Assembly: GCA_965214915.1 (NCBI GenBank)
Contig: CBDCCP010000003.1
Coordinates: 558,001-622,000, forward strand
Direction of reading: 5' to 3'
Length of the DNA: 64,000 nucleotides
Origin: CATQHP01 sp965214915
GTDB lineage: Bacteria > Acidobacteriota > Terriglobia > Bryobacterales > UBA6623
Part shown: positions 41,229 through 49,752 of the stretch, piece by piece
How positions within the stretch are numbered: position 1 is the stretch's first letter
Layout of the letters: each line of letters begins with the position of its first letter
Made by a program: the position numbers and the translations under genes
The notes under the pieces: model-generated
What the model was told of the DNA's origin: nothing
Databases searched by the model: none
The model's input: only the letters and a program-made list of their open reading frames with translations

Positions 41229-42935
41229 TCAGAGCTGCGCCGCGATGTAGCGCTCGACCTGCGCTTCCAGCAAGTCGAGAGGCAGCGCTCCGTTGCGCAG
41301 GACGGCGTCGTGGAATTCGCGGATGTCGAACTTGCCGCCGAGCCGTTCGCGGGCTTTCGCTTTCAGTTCGAGTATCTTGAGCTGCCCCATCTTATAGGCC
41401 AACGCCTGGCCCGGCCAGGCAATGTAGCGCTCCACCTCGCTGACATCGCCCAAATACTCGATCGCCTGCTCGCGGGTCCAGCCGAAGGCATGGATGCCGG
41501 TATCGACGACCAGCCGCCGCGCGCGGAACCGCTCGCTGTCCAACGCGCCGAATCGGCTGTACGGATCGTCATAAACGCCGAGCTCGCCGCCCAGCGATTC
41601 CGCATACAGCGCCCATCCTTCCGTGTAGGCGGTCGAGTGGTAGATCTTGCGGAACTCGGGCAGCGCCTCGAGCTCGAGTTGCAGCGCGATCTGCAAATGG
41701 TGGCCCGGGTTGGTTTCGTGCAGCACCAGCGCCGCTTTGTCGTATTTCGTTTCCGTCTGCGGCCGATAGGTCTTCAAGTTGAACCAGCCCGGTCTCGAGC
41801 CGTCCGCGGCGGGGCTGTTGTAGTTCGACGCCGATTCCGCTTCGCGGTCGGCGGGTATCGGCCGGATGCCCACCGGCATGCGCGGCAGTTTCAGAAACAG
41901 CCGGGGCAACTCCGGCTGCACGCGCATGGCGATATCCCGGTGATAGACCAGCATTTCTTTCTTGCTCGAAAACATGCGCTCGGGCGAGGAGCGCAGACTC
42001 TCCTCGAACTCCGCGACCGTGCCCTCGAACCCGGTTTCGCGGGCGATCGCGGCCATTTCCTTTTCGATCCGCTCGACCTCGCGTTTGCCGATCTCGTGGA
42101 TTTGCGCGGCGGTCAGGTCGGTTGTCGTGTGGTATTCGATGAAAAACTTGTAGCCGTTTTCCCCGTCGGGCAGGGCGCTTGCGGCGATCGCAGCGCGCGC
42201 TTGCGGGGAGTACTCTTCGGCAAAAAACTTCCGCAACTTCTGCCAGGCGGGCAGGAAGTCCCGCTCGTAGATGCGTTCGGCCGCGCCGCTGAGCCGGCGG
42301 CGGTCCGCGGGGCCGACCGCCTCGGGAAATTTGTGGAATGCGGCAAGCAGGCTCGATTCGTCGGGCGATTGCGCGGCCTGCGCCCGAAGCTGTTTCCCGA
42401 TGCGCTCGACGACGAGCGCCGGCTGCGCGATCTCTTCCCCGATGCCTTGGCGCAAGGCGGCGATGTTTTGCTCGACATAGCGGGGAACCGCCCGCAGGCG
42501 CGCCAGAATGTTTTCGTAGTCCGCCGGAGTCCGGGCGGGCATTTCTCTGATCGTCAGGTAAACGAGCGTATGCAACCCGAATAACTGGTTCACGCGGGTT
42601 AGATAGACTTCGTAGGGCAGGGCGGCGATATCGCGCGCCAGCTTGCCCTTGAGCAACTGCAGGCTGACGCGGTCCTGCTCGTTCAGCGCGTCCGGCTGAA
42701 ACGCCTCGAGCCGCGACAGAAAACCGCGCATTGCGGCAAGCCGGCGGTCGCGCCCGGACTGCGACCAGTCCCGCCAGCGGTCGTTGTACTCGTTCCGGCC
42801 GAGAGAGGTCGCTTCTTCCGGATTCTCCCGAAGGTGCGCTTCGTAATACTCGTCGAACAGGGCGTGAAGCCTTTCATCGGCAGGCTGGGCGGACATGATC
42901 GAAGTCAAGCAGAGGACGGCCGCAAGCAGGCGCAT
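41229..42935 (-). CDS. Exported DUF885 family protein (putative metallopeptidase)
   Basis: This 568-residue protein has a signal peptide (about 1-16, MRLLAAVLCLTSIMSA). The conserved region VLHETNPGHHLQIALQLELE carries an HExxPGHH-type zinc motif, and AYTEGWALYAESLGGELG supplies further Glu ligands, matching the DUF885 (M3-like) family. These proteins are thought to be periplasmic carboxypeptidase-like or dipeptidase-like enzymes, but the biochemistry is poorly known. It lies 61 bases upstream of apt on the same strand and may share the transcript. It is divergent from the NHL-repeat gene. Confidence 0.85.
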   Translation of the reverse strand: MRLLAAVLCLTSIMSAQPADERLHALFDEYYEAHLRENPEEATSLGRNEYNDRWRDWSQSGRDRRLAAMRGFLSRLEAFQPDALNEQDRVSLQLLKGKLARDIAALPYEVYLTRVNQLFGLHTLVYLTIREMPARTPADYENILARLRAVPRYVEQNIAALRQGIGEEIAQPALVVERIGKQLRAQAAQSPDESSLLAAFHKFPEAVGPADRRRLSGAAERIYERDFLPAWQKLRKFFAEEYSPQARAAIAASALPDGENGYKFFIEYHTTTDLTAAQIHEIGKREVERIEKEMAAIARETGFEGTVAEFEESLRSSPERMFSSKKEMLVYHRDIAMRVQPELPRLFLKLPRMPVGIRPIPADREAESASNYNSPAADGSRPGWFNLKTYRPQTETKYDKAALVLHETNPGHHLQIALQLELEALPEFRKIYHSTAYTEGWALYAESLGGELGVYDDPYSRFGALDSERFRARRLVVDTGIHAFGWTREQAIEYLGDVSEVERYIAWPGQALAYKMGQLKILELKAKARERLGGKFDIREFHDAVLRNGALPLDLLEAQVERYIAAQL

Positions 42936-43040
42936 AGCCTTGTTGTAGCAGGCAACGCGCGCCCTTTGTGCGAAACAGTCCCTTTCGCCGCCGCTCCGCG
43001 GGAACTTCGTGTTAAACTCCGAATACGAGAGGCCCGCGCC

Positions 43041-45362
43041 ATGTTCCCGCGCCTTATTTGGGGCTTGATGCTGCTCGGTCTCGGGGTTCCGTTACCGGCA
43101 CAAGACGTCGAAGAGGTTGAAGAGGAAGAGATCGACGCGTGCGCGGCGACTGCGGCGTTTCTCAACAGCCCCTCAGGCGTGGCGGTGGACGGCGCGGGCA
43201 ATGTTTACATCGCCGATCGGGACGACGACCGCGTTCGCAGGGTCGACGCCGTCACAAAGAGGATGAGCGCGATTGCCGGGGCCGGGTTTTCCGGATTCGG
43301 CGGAGACGGCGGCCCGGCGACCGAGGCGCGGCTGCATTCTCCCTCCGGCGCAGCGGTGGACGCGGCGGGCAACGTCTATATTGCCGATACTTACAACCAC
43401 CGCATTCGCAAGGTCGATGCAGCCGAGGGAACAATCGCTACGATTGCCGGTTCCGGTGACTTCTGCTTGAACCTGGATACGATCTGCGGGGACGGCGGCG
43501 TGGCGACCTACGCCGTGTTGTTTGCCCCCTCCGGCATAGCCGTGGACGCGGCGGGCGATGTCTATATTGCCGATACTTCCAACCACCGCGTGCGCAAGGT
43601 CGCTGCAGGAATCATCGACACGGTCGCAGGGAGCGGGGCTGCGTGGGCCGCGACCGGCGGCTACGCCGGGGACGGCGGTCCGGCGGCCGAGGCGCGGCTG
43701 AACCGCCCCCAAGGCGTCGCCGTGGACCGTTGGGGCGGCGTGTACATCGCTGACACGCGCAACCACAGCATTCGCAGGGTTTATCCCGATCCCGACAATC
43801 CCGGGCGGAATCTGATCGACACGATCGCGGGGGATGGGAATCCCGGCTACAGCGGGGACGGCGGTCCGGCGGTTTCGGCGCGGCTAAACCATCCCCAAGG
43901 CATTGCCGTGGACCCGTCGGGCAACGTTTACATAGCCGACCGGGACAACCACAGCATTCGCAAGATCGAGCGCCGCCCGGGGACGATTACCACGATCGCG
44001 GGAACCGGGACGGGCGGATTCAGCGGGGACGACGTTTCGGCGGCCGAAGCGCAACTCAACCGACCCGCCGGCGTGGCTGTGGACAGAGCGTTCAACATTT
44101 ACATCGCCGACGAAGGCAACCGCCGCATTCGCAAGATCGACTTGAGAGGGACGATGACCACGATCGCGGGGCGCGGAGACCGCGAATCGGGCGGCGGGCC
44201 GGCTCCCGAGGTATGCGCGAGTTCCTCCGAGATATCCTTCGCGCTGCCGCAGGATGCCGAGTCGGCTTCCCAAACGGTCGTTTTGTACGTCGTAAGCGGG
44301 GACACGGACTTCCAGGTGCGGCCGGGACAACGCTGGATAGCGGCGGCGCCGTTGAGCGGCAGCTTGGCCGAGGACGAAGAGGCGGCGGTCGAAGTCACGG
44401 TGAATCCGCTCGGGCTGCGAGTGGGGACGCACCGCGGGTGGCTGTACATCCGCTCCGGAGGGAGCGTCACGGCGCGAGTGGCGGTCGTCTTGGAAGTGCT
44501 GCCGCCGCTGGGTCCGGCGGTATCCGAACGCGGCGTGGTCAACGCGGCGGTGATGAGCGCCTTGGGCAGGCCGGGGCTGTTCGGTCCGACGGCGCTGTCC
44601 GTGGCGCCGGGCTCGATGATTGCCGTGCTGGGGCAGAACTTCACCGCGGGCGAGCGCATCGAGGCCGCGGGCTTTCCTCTACCGTCGAGCTTGGGCGGAG
44701 TGCGGGTGAAGTTCGGCAGCGTTGGCGGCCCGGGCAGCGGCTTGGAGGCGCGGCTGTTCGCGGTGGGGCCGAACCGCATCGACGCGCAGTTGCCCTCCGC
44801 GCTGGGCATGGACGCCCTGGAGACGGGCCGGCCCGCGTTGGCGGCTGTGGCGGTGGAGACGGCCGAGGAAAGCAGCTATCCGCGGCAGTTTTATGTGAGC
44901 GCCCATGCTCCGGGCATTTTCACGGTGTCGGGGACCGGCAAGGGCCAGGGGGCGGTGGTGTTCGCGGGCGCGGCGACCCTGGCGGCGCCGCGGGGCTACA
45001 GTGGGGAGAGCCGTCCGGCGCGGGCCGGAGACGTGGTGGAGATTTACGCCACGGGGCTGGGGCCGGTGGAGCCGCCGATAGCCGACGGCATGAACTCGTG
45101 CGAACCCAACGGCATCTGTCCGGCGGACTTCGCCAACGTTGTGCTGCGGCGCACGACGGCGCAGCCTCGAGTGCGCATCGGGGGCTCGTGGGTTGCCGAA
45201 GAGGACGTGCTGTTCTCCGGACTGGCGCCGGCGCTGGCCGGCGTGAACGTGGTCGTGGTGAAAGTGCCGCTGCAAAGGTTCGCGCCGTCCGACGCGGCGG
45301 GGGTGACAATCGCTATCGGCGGCCGCGAGAGTCCCCGCGGCGTCACGATTGCGGTCGAGTAA
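43041..45362 (+). CDS. Secreted NHL-repeat protein with Solibacter-type C-terminal domain
   Basis: This 773-residue exported protein starts at ATG 43041 with a signal peptide (about 1-19, ending PLPAQ). Six NHL repeats follow (residues about 45-385), each with the pattern SGVAVDGAGNVYIADxxxxR and GDGGPA, forming a beta-propeller. A BACON/Ig-like module (about 390-480) precedes the C-terminal domain (VVNAAVMSALGRPG, LSVAPGSMIAVLGQNF, VVEIYATGLGPVEPP), matching the TIGR03437 domain found mainly in Solibacter relatives. It is probably a cell-surface binding or adhesion protein. Upstream repeats differ in spacing, suggesting expansion within the gene. Confidence 0.9.
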   Translation: MFPRLIWGLMLLGLGVPLPAQDVEEVEEEEIDACAATAAFLNSPSGVAVDGAGNVYIADRDDDRVRRVDAVTKRMSAIAGAGFSGFGGDGGPATEARLHSPSGAAVDAAGNVYIADTYNHRIRKVDAAEGTIATIAGSGDFCLNLDTICGDGGVATYAVLFAPSGIAVDAAGDVYIADTSNHRVRKVAAGIIDTVAGSGAAWAATGGYAGDGGPAAEARLNRPQGVAVDRWGGVYIADTRNHSIRRVYPDPDNPGRNLIDTIAGDGNPGYSGDGGPAVSARLNHPQGIAVDPSGNVYIADRDNHSIRKIERRPGTITTIAGTGTGGFSGDDVSAAEAQLNRPAGVAVDRAFNIYIADEGNRRIRKIDLRGTMTTIAGRGDRESGGGPAPEVCASSSEISFALPQDAESASQTVVLYVVSGDTDFQVRPGQRWIAAAPLSGSLAEDEEAAVEVTVNPLGLRVGTHRGWLYIRSGGSVTARVAVVLEVLPPLGPAVSERGVVNAAVMSALGRPGLFGPTALSVAPGSMIAVLGQNFTAGERIEAAGFPLPSSLGGVRVKFGSVGGPGSGLEARLFAVGPNRIDAQLPSALGMDALETGRPALAAVAVETAEESSYPRQFYVSAHAPGIFTVSGTGKGQGAVVFAGAATLAAPRGYSGESRPARAGDVVEIYATGLGPVEPPIADGMNSCEPNGICPADFANVVLRRTTAQPRVRIGGSWVAEEDVLFSGLAPALAGVNVVVVKVPLQRFAPSDAAGVTIAIGGRESPRGVTIAVE

Positions 45363-45446
45363 TCGGGGCGCGATCCGCCGCGGCGCTCGATCGTTGCTAT
45401 CCTGGCGGTTTCAGCGGCGGTTCCACGCGCAGGAGGATTTCGACTC

Positions 45447-46205
45447 GTGAGCAAGATTTCACTTTCCGGCCATGTTGCCGTCATTACCGGCGCGAGCAGG
45501 GGCTTGGGCCGGCAGATGGCCGAATCGCTGTCCGAAGCGGGCGCGGCCGTTGCGCTGGTCGCGCGCAACAAAACGCTGTTGGACGAGGTAGCCGCGGGCA
45601 TCCGCGAAAAAGGAGGCGCCGCCGAGCCCATCGTCGCCGATGTGACCGACGAACCGGCGGCGGCGGAGGTGGCGCATGCCGTTACGGAATCTCTGGGCGG
45701 TTGCGACATCCTGATCAACAACGCCGGCATCAACAACCGCAAGTCGATCGAGGATTTCACGCTCGATGAGTGGAACGAAATCCTCGGGGTGAATTTGACG
45801 GGTCCGTTTCTCATGTCGCGGGCATTCGTCCCCGGCATGAAGAAAAAGGGCTGGGGGCGCATCGTCAACATGACCTCGATCATGTCCCACGTATCTTTGC
45901 CGAGCCGCACCGGGTATTCCACGACGAAGGCCGGTCTGCTGGGCTTCACGCGCTCCCTGGCGCTGGAGCTGGCGCCGCACAACATCACGGTAAACGGCAT
46001 CAGCCCGGGGCCGTTCGCCACCGAGATGAACAAACCCTTGATCCAGGACCCGGAGAAAAACCGGCAGTTTCTGGCCCGGCTGCCGGTCGGCCGCTGGGGC
46101 AAGGTCGAGGAAATCGGCCGGCTTGCCGTGTACCTGTGCTCGGAGGACGCGGGCTTTATCACCGGCTCCGATGTCGTGATCGACGGCGGCTGGACGGCGC
46201 AATAA
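45447..46205 (+). CDS. SDR-family oxidoreductase
   Basis: This 252-residue classical SDR begins at GTG 45447 with a strong AGGAGGA nine bases upstream. Motifs are TGASRGLGRQMAESL (cofactor loop), NNAGINN, the catalytic Ser in VNMTSIMSHVS and YSTTK (Tyr/Lys). The C-terminal FITGSDVVIDGGW is typical of gluconate 5-dehydrogenase/3-ketoacyl-ACP-type SDRs. Arg41 in VARNKTL favours NADP(H). It probably acts on a sugar acid or related ketone in the cytoplasm. It stands alone, converging on a polysaccharide deacetylase gene. Confidence 0.9.
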   Translation: MSKISLSGHVAVITGASRGLGRQMAESLSEAGAAVALVARNKTLLDEVAAGIREKGGAAEPIVADVTDEPAAAEVAHAVTESLGGCDILINNAGINNRKSIEDFTLDEWNEILGVNLTGPFLMSRAFVPGMKKKGWGRIVNMTSIMSHVSLPSRTGYSTTKAGLLGFTRSLALELAPHNITVNGISPGPFATEMNKPLIQDPEKNRQFLARLPVGRWGKVEEIGRLAVYLCSEDAGFITGSDVVIDGGWTAQ

Positions 46206-46217
46206 GCGCTCCCGCGA

Positions 46218-46239
46218 CCGGCGGCGGACTTACCGCCGG
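46218..46239. terminator. GC-rich hairpin between convergent genes
   Basis: CCGGCGG (46218-46224) pairs with CCGCCGG (46233-46239) over an eight-base loop. It overlaps the end of the minus-strand deacetylase gene and follows the SDR stop by 12 bases. No T-run follows, so it is a plausible but unproven bidirectional terminator. Confidence 0.4.
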
Positions 46240-46868
46240 AGGCGGTCCGCATGCATCGCGGCGAAACCGTAGCCCGCCGCTTGCAACGCGGGAACGATTG
46301 CGCGGACGGCTTGCAGCGTCTGCGAGCGGTCGGCGGCAGGGCGCGTGTCACGGCCGTCGTGCAGACAGACGATGGCGCCGGGACAGGCGGCGGCGAGCAC
46401 CCGCGCGGCGATTTTCGGAGCGTTCCATTTCCAGTCGTTGCCGATAACGGTCCAGTGGACGCCGAGCAGCCCCAGATCGGCCAGAACGGGCGCCAGGAAC
46501 GGCGAGCGCAAGCCGTAAGGAGCGCGGAACAGCCTGGGGCTTACGCCGGTGGCGTCTTCGATCAGGCGTTGCGTTCGCGCAATCTCTTCGCGGACGCGCC
46601 GCGGGCCGCAGGCGATCAGCCTGGGGTGCGAATACGTGTGATTTCCGATTGCATGGCCGGCTTCGACGATCGCTCGGGCGGTCGCCGGCCGCCGCGCAAC
46701 GTTTTTCCCGCAAACGAAGAACGCCGCGGGAATATCGAACCGCGCAAGCAGTTCGAGGAAGCGGGGGGTCTCGTTGCTGGGTCCGTCGTCGAATGTCAGC
46801 GCGATGCGGCGGCCGCGCTCCGCGAGCCGGCGGATACTCCCGCCCCGGAGGGAAGCCAAAGGCCGCAT
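46230..46868 (-). CDS. Polysaccharide deacetylase (NodB homology)
   Basis: This 212-residue protein starts at ATG 46868 (MRPLASLRGG); a longer start is unlikely because it would cross the neighbouring promoter. The NodB domain has its five motifs: TFDDGPS (catalytic base and metal Asp), HTYSHPRL (metal His pair), RAPYGLRSP, DWKWNAP and IVCLHDG. No signal peptide is obvious with this start, so it may be cytosolic or use an unrecognised export route. It de-N-acetylates glycans such as peptidoglycan, chitooligosaccharide or a capsule precursor. It is monocistronic by position. Confidence 0.9.
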   Translation of the reverse strand: MRPLASLRGGSIRRLAERGRRIALTFDDGPSNETPRFLELLARFDIPAAFFVCGKNVARRPATARAIVEAGHAIGNHTYSHPRLIACGPRRVREEIARTQRLIEDATGVSPRLFRAPYGLRSPFLAPVLADLGLLGVHWTVIGNDWKWNAPKIAARVLAAACPGAIVCLHDGRDTRPAADRSQTLQAVRAIVPALQAAGYGFAAMHADRLRR

Positions 46869-46898
46869 AGCGACGATTCTATCGTTTGCAGAGCATTC

Positions 46899-46927
46899 TT
46901 GCCTGTTCGGGAAAGCGCGGCTATACT
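46899..46927 (+). promoter_or_regulatory. Sigma-70-type promoter of the small HTH-like gene
   Basis: TTGCCT (46899-46904) and TATACT (46922-46927) are separated by exactly 17 bases, close to the sigma-70 consensus. The ATG of the 87-residue gene is 49 bases further on. This is the clearest promoter in the window; related TATACT/TACACT boxes lie upstream of other genes. Confidence 0.6.
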
Positions 46928-46975
46928 GAGGTCTTTTAGCGCCCCCGCAGCTTTGGAACGGCGCGGAGAGCCGCG

Positions 46976-47239
46976 ATGCAGCCACACGAAAAGGAGTTTC
47001 ATTCGCCGCAAAACGAGGCGGCGATGTTCTACGGCATGTTCCTGCGCGGACATTCCGCGGATTCGCTCCGCCGCCAGATCGACATCTCTCCGAAAGTGTT
47101 CCGGAAGTGGATGCGCGCGCGGGAGTACGACCAGAGTTTCCGCGAGCAACTCAAGCAGGTGTATATCTACCGCAAGCGCGTGCTGGCGATTTTCGATTCG
47201 CTGATCACCTCCGAGCAAGCCGGGCGCGCTTGGCAGTAG
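46976..47239 (+). CDS. Small conserved protein with HTH-like helix
   Basis: This 87-residue cytosolic protein has GGAGAG five bases before the ATG. The region RGHSADSLRRQIDISPKVFR followed by KWMR looks like a helix-turn-helix of the transposase/Xre type. The rest is helical (REQLKQVYIYRKRVLAIFDS). It could be a small transcriptional regulator, or a remnant-like DNA-binding protein. It has its own promoter and lies 80 bases before acs, which it might regulate. Family not identified with certainty. Confidence 0.6.
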   Translation: MQPHEKEFHSPQNEAAMFYGMFLRGHSADSLRRQIDISPKVFRKWMRAREYDQSFREQLKQVYIYRKRVLAIFDSLITSEQAGRAWQ

Positions 47240-47319
47240 GACAAGCTTTTCCGTTGTTGTAATATCCTGGGAGCTTCTTGGGCCGCCTCTCCCGCGGCCG
47301 CGTCTGGAGTTATCGCATC

Positions 47320-49245
47320 ATGCCGCTCTACCATCCATCCGGAGAATTCGTCTCTCAGGCCAACGTGTCCGGAATGGACGCTTACCGGGCGCTTTACGAG
47401 CGCGCGCGCGTCGACCCCGAAGGGTTCTGGGCCGAGCTCGCCGAGCGGCATCTCGACTGGTTCAAGAAATGGGAGCGGGTGCTCGACAGCTCGGAAGCGC
47501 CTTTTTACAAGTGGTTCGTCGGCGGCCGCACCAACATGTCGCACAACTGCCTCGACCGCCATTGCAAGACTTGGCGCAAGAATAAGGCGGCGATCGTTTG
47601 GGAAGGCGAGCCGGGCGACGAGCGGATGCTGACTTATCAGGAGCTTTTGCGGCTCGTGGGGCGGTTCGCCAACGTGCTCAAGAATCTCGGCTACAAAGCC
47701 GGCGACCGGGCGATCATCTACATGCCGATGATCCCGGAGTTGCCCATCGCCATGCTCGCTTGCGCACGGCTGGGCATTACGCATAGCGTGGTTTTCGGCG
47801 GGTTTTCGGCGGAGGCGCTCAAGACCCGCATTCTCGACCTGGACGCGGGCGCCGTGATTACGGCTGACGGCGGTTGGCGGCGGGGCAAGATCGTTCCGCT
47901 CAAGCCGGCGGTGGACGAGGCGCTGGCCGACTGTCCGGGCGTGCGCCATGTGGTGGTTTACAAGCGGGCGGGCAATGCGGTCGAACTCGCCGCCGGACGC
48001 GATCACTGGTGGCACGATCTGGACGCCGAGGCGAGCGACCGCTGTCCGGCGGCGGAACTCGATGCCGAGCATCCGCTGTATGTGCTGTACACCTCCGGGA
48101 CGACGGGCAAGCCCAAGGGGATCGTCCACACGACCGGCGGATACCAACTGCAAGTCTCGATGGCCATGCGCTGGGTCTTCGACATCAAGGACGAGGACAC
48201 CTACTGGTGCGCCGCCGATATCGGTTGGGTTACCGGCCACAGCTACATCGTTTACGGGCCGCTGCTGGCCGGCGCGACCACCGTCATGTACGAGGGCGCG
48301 CCCGATTTTCCGGGGCCGGACCGCTTCTGGCGCATCGTCGACAAATACAAGGTCAACGTGTTCTATACCTCGCCCACCGCGGTGCGGGCGTTTATCAGGT
48401 TCGGCGTCGAGCATCCCGGGAGGCACGATTTGTCGAGCCTGCGGCTGCTGGGTTCCGTCGGCGAGCCGATCAACCCTTCGGCGTGGGAATGGTACTACAA
48501 CGTCATCGGCGGCGGGCGCTGCCCCATCGTCGACACTTGGTGGCAGACCGAGACGGGCTCGATCATGGTTTCGCCGCTTCCCGGCGCGACGCCGTTGAAG
48601 CCGGGGTCGGGGACCTTCCCGCTGCCCGGCGTCGCGGCCGACGTAGTCGGCGGCGGCGGCGCTCCGGTCGCTCCCGGCAGCGAGGGCTATCTCGTGGTGC
48701 GCAAGCCGTGGCCGTCGATGTTTCGCACCTTATGGGGCGATCCGGACCGGTTCCGGCAAACTTACTGGAGCCAAATCCCGGGCGTCTATTTCGTCGGGGA
48801 CGCGGCGCGCAAGGACGAAGACGGGTATATCTGGGTGCTGGGCCGCGTCGACGACGTGATGAACGTCAGCGGCCACCGGCTTTCGACGGCGGAGTTGGAG
48901 TCTTCGCTGGTGCGCCACCCGTCCGTCGCCGAAGCCGCCGTGGTCGGCATGCCGGACGAGTTGACCGGCCAGGCGGTGGCGGCGTTCGTAACGCCGAAAC
49001 AAGGCGTGGAAGCCGGGGACGATTTGGCCGCCGAGTTGCGTGGGTGGGTCGCCAAGGAAATCGGCAAGTTCGCGCGGCCGAAGCAGATTCGTTTCAGCGA
49101 CGCGCTGCCGAAAACGCGCTCGGGCAAGATCATGCGGCGCCTCTTGCGCGAAATCGTCACCACCCAAAAGGTCAGCGGCGATATTACCACGCTGGAAGAC
49201 CTGTCGGTCATCGACCGCCTCGCGGCCGGACAGTCCGAAGACTGA
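47320..49245 (+). CDS. acs: Acetyl-CoA synthetase
   Basis: This 641-residue AMP-forming enzyme makes acetyl-CoA from acetate, ATP and CoA. It carries YTSGTTGKPKGIVHTTGGY (P-loop), ADIGWVTGHSYIVYGPLLAG, the acyl-pocket motif VDTWWQTETGS with the Trp that limits acyl size, and the C-terminal GHRLSTAELES. TRSGKIMRRLLR holds the catalytic Lys that is the usual acetylation target. I chose ATG 47320 with GGAG 11 bases upstream. Propionyl-CoA synthetase is less likely given the WWQTETG motif. Acetate scavenging is the expected role. Confidence 0.94.
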   Translation: MPLYHPSGEFVSQANVSGMDAYRALYERARVDPEGFWAELAERHLDWFKKWERVLDSSEAPFYKWFVGGRTNMSHNCLDRHCKTWRKNKAAIVWEGEPGDERMLTYQELLRLVGRFANVLKNLGYKAGDRAIIYMPMIPELPIAMLACARLGITHSVVFGGFSAEALKTRILDLDAGAVITADGGWRRGKIVPLKPAVDEALADCPGVRHVVVYKRAGNAVELAAGRDHWWHDLDAEASDRCPAAELDAEHPLYVLYTSGTTGKPKGIVHTTGGYQLQVSMAMRWVFDIKDEDTYWCAADIGWVTGHSYIVYGPLLAGATTVMYEGAPDFPGPDRFWRIVDKYKVNVFYTSPTAVRAFIRFGVEHPGRHDLSSLRLLGSVGEPINPSAWEWYYNVIGGGRCPIVDTWWQTETGSIMVSPLPGATPLKPGSGTFPLPGVAADVVGGGGAPVAPGSEGYLVVRKPWPSMFRTLWGDPDRFRQTYWSQIPGVYFVGDAARKDEDGYIWVLGRVDDVMNVSGHRLSTAELESSLVRHPSVAEAAVVGMPDELTGQAVAAFVTPKQGVEAGDDLAAELRGWVAKEIGKFARPKQIRFSDALPKTRSGKIMRRLLREIVTTQKVSGDITTLEDLSVIDRLAAGQSED

Positions 49246-49292
49246 ACGCGCCGGGGTAGGGCGGCGGCTCCCCGTCGCCAAGTCATCGACGA

Positions 49293-49527
49293 TTACTTGG
49301 GCAATCCCCGCTCATCGTAGAGCGCATCGCCGTGCGCCGCGGCCGAAGGCCCCGGACCCGGCAGCTTAGCGCAGCGCTCTGCGCCGGCGCGCATCTCTTG
49401 AATGCGCGCCTCGACGCTGCGCTTGCGCTTCTCGCGCTCCAGGCGTTCGCGCAGCGCGACGGTAATCGCGCCGGTCAACCGAGCCAACTCTCCGGCGAGT
49501 TTCGTCGTTCTTGATGTTGAGACTCAT
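49293..49527 (-). pseudogene. VapB-type antitoxin remnant (frameshifted)
   Basis: ATG 49527 has GGAG upstream and encodes MSLNIKNDETR, the start of the Rv0623/PSK-type VapB antitoxins. The frame then breaks near 49505. The continuation in another frame reads LAGELARLTGAITVALRERL, then EREKRKRSVEARI, and ends in ALYDERGLPK, the typical VapB end. Compared with intact relatives, a few residues are also missing after LTG. Only 47 bases separate it from acs, so no vapC toxin gene follows. It is a decayed, orphan antitoxin, or a sequencing error in the first part. Confidence 0.65.
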
Positions 49528-49557
49528 CGCCATTCTCCAGGTAGAAAAAATATACAT

Positions 49558-49752
49558 CTTCTACCCTGCGCTATGCCGTGATCGTACGCAACGCCAAACG
49601 ATCCCGTTCTCGTTCGCTTGGCTACATACCGACTCCCTTTGCCCGCGGCTTGCCCGCTTCTGCCTCGCCGCCGCGCGCCGGGCCGCTTGCACAGACCGCC
49701 TCTTCCGCGGGATTTCTACCGCGGACTGCCGAACGAATCGGGGCGGCCGGGG
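49558..49752. other. Intergenic stretch, possible decayed repeat end
   Basis: No gene is supported here. The segment GGGATTTCTACCGCGGACTG (about 49708-49727) resembles the right end of the dispersed repeat family (compare GGGACTTTCACCACGGACTG in copy 2). It may be a relic of a fourth copy, but the rest of the element is not recognisable. Confidence 0.25.

Noticed and set aside
43184..44130. DNA-level repeats within the NHL gene as a tandem mobile repeat
   Set aside because: They are coding repeats of the NHL propeller with variable spacing and codon differences, fully explained by the protein.
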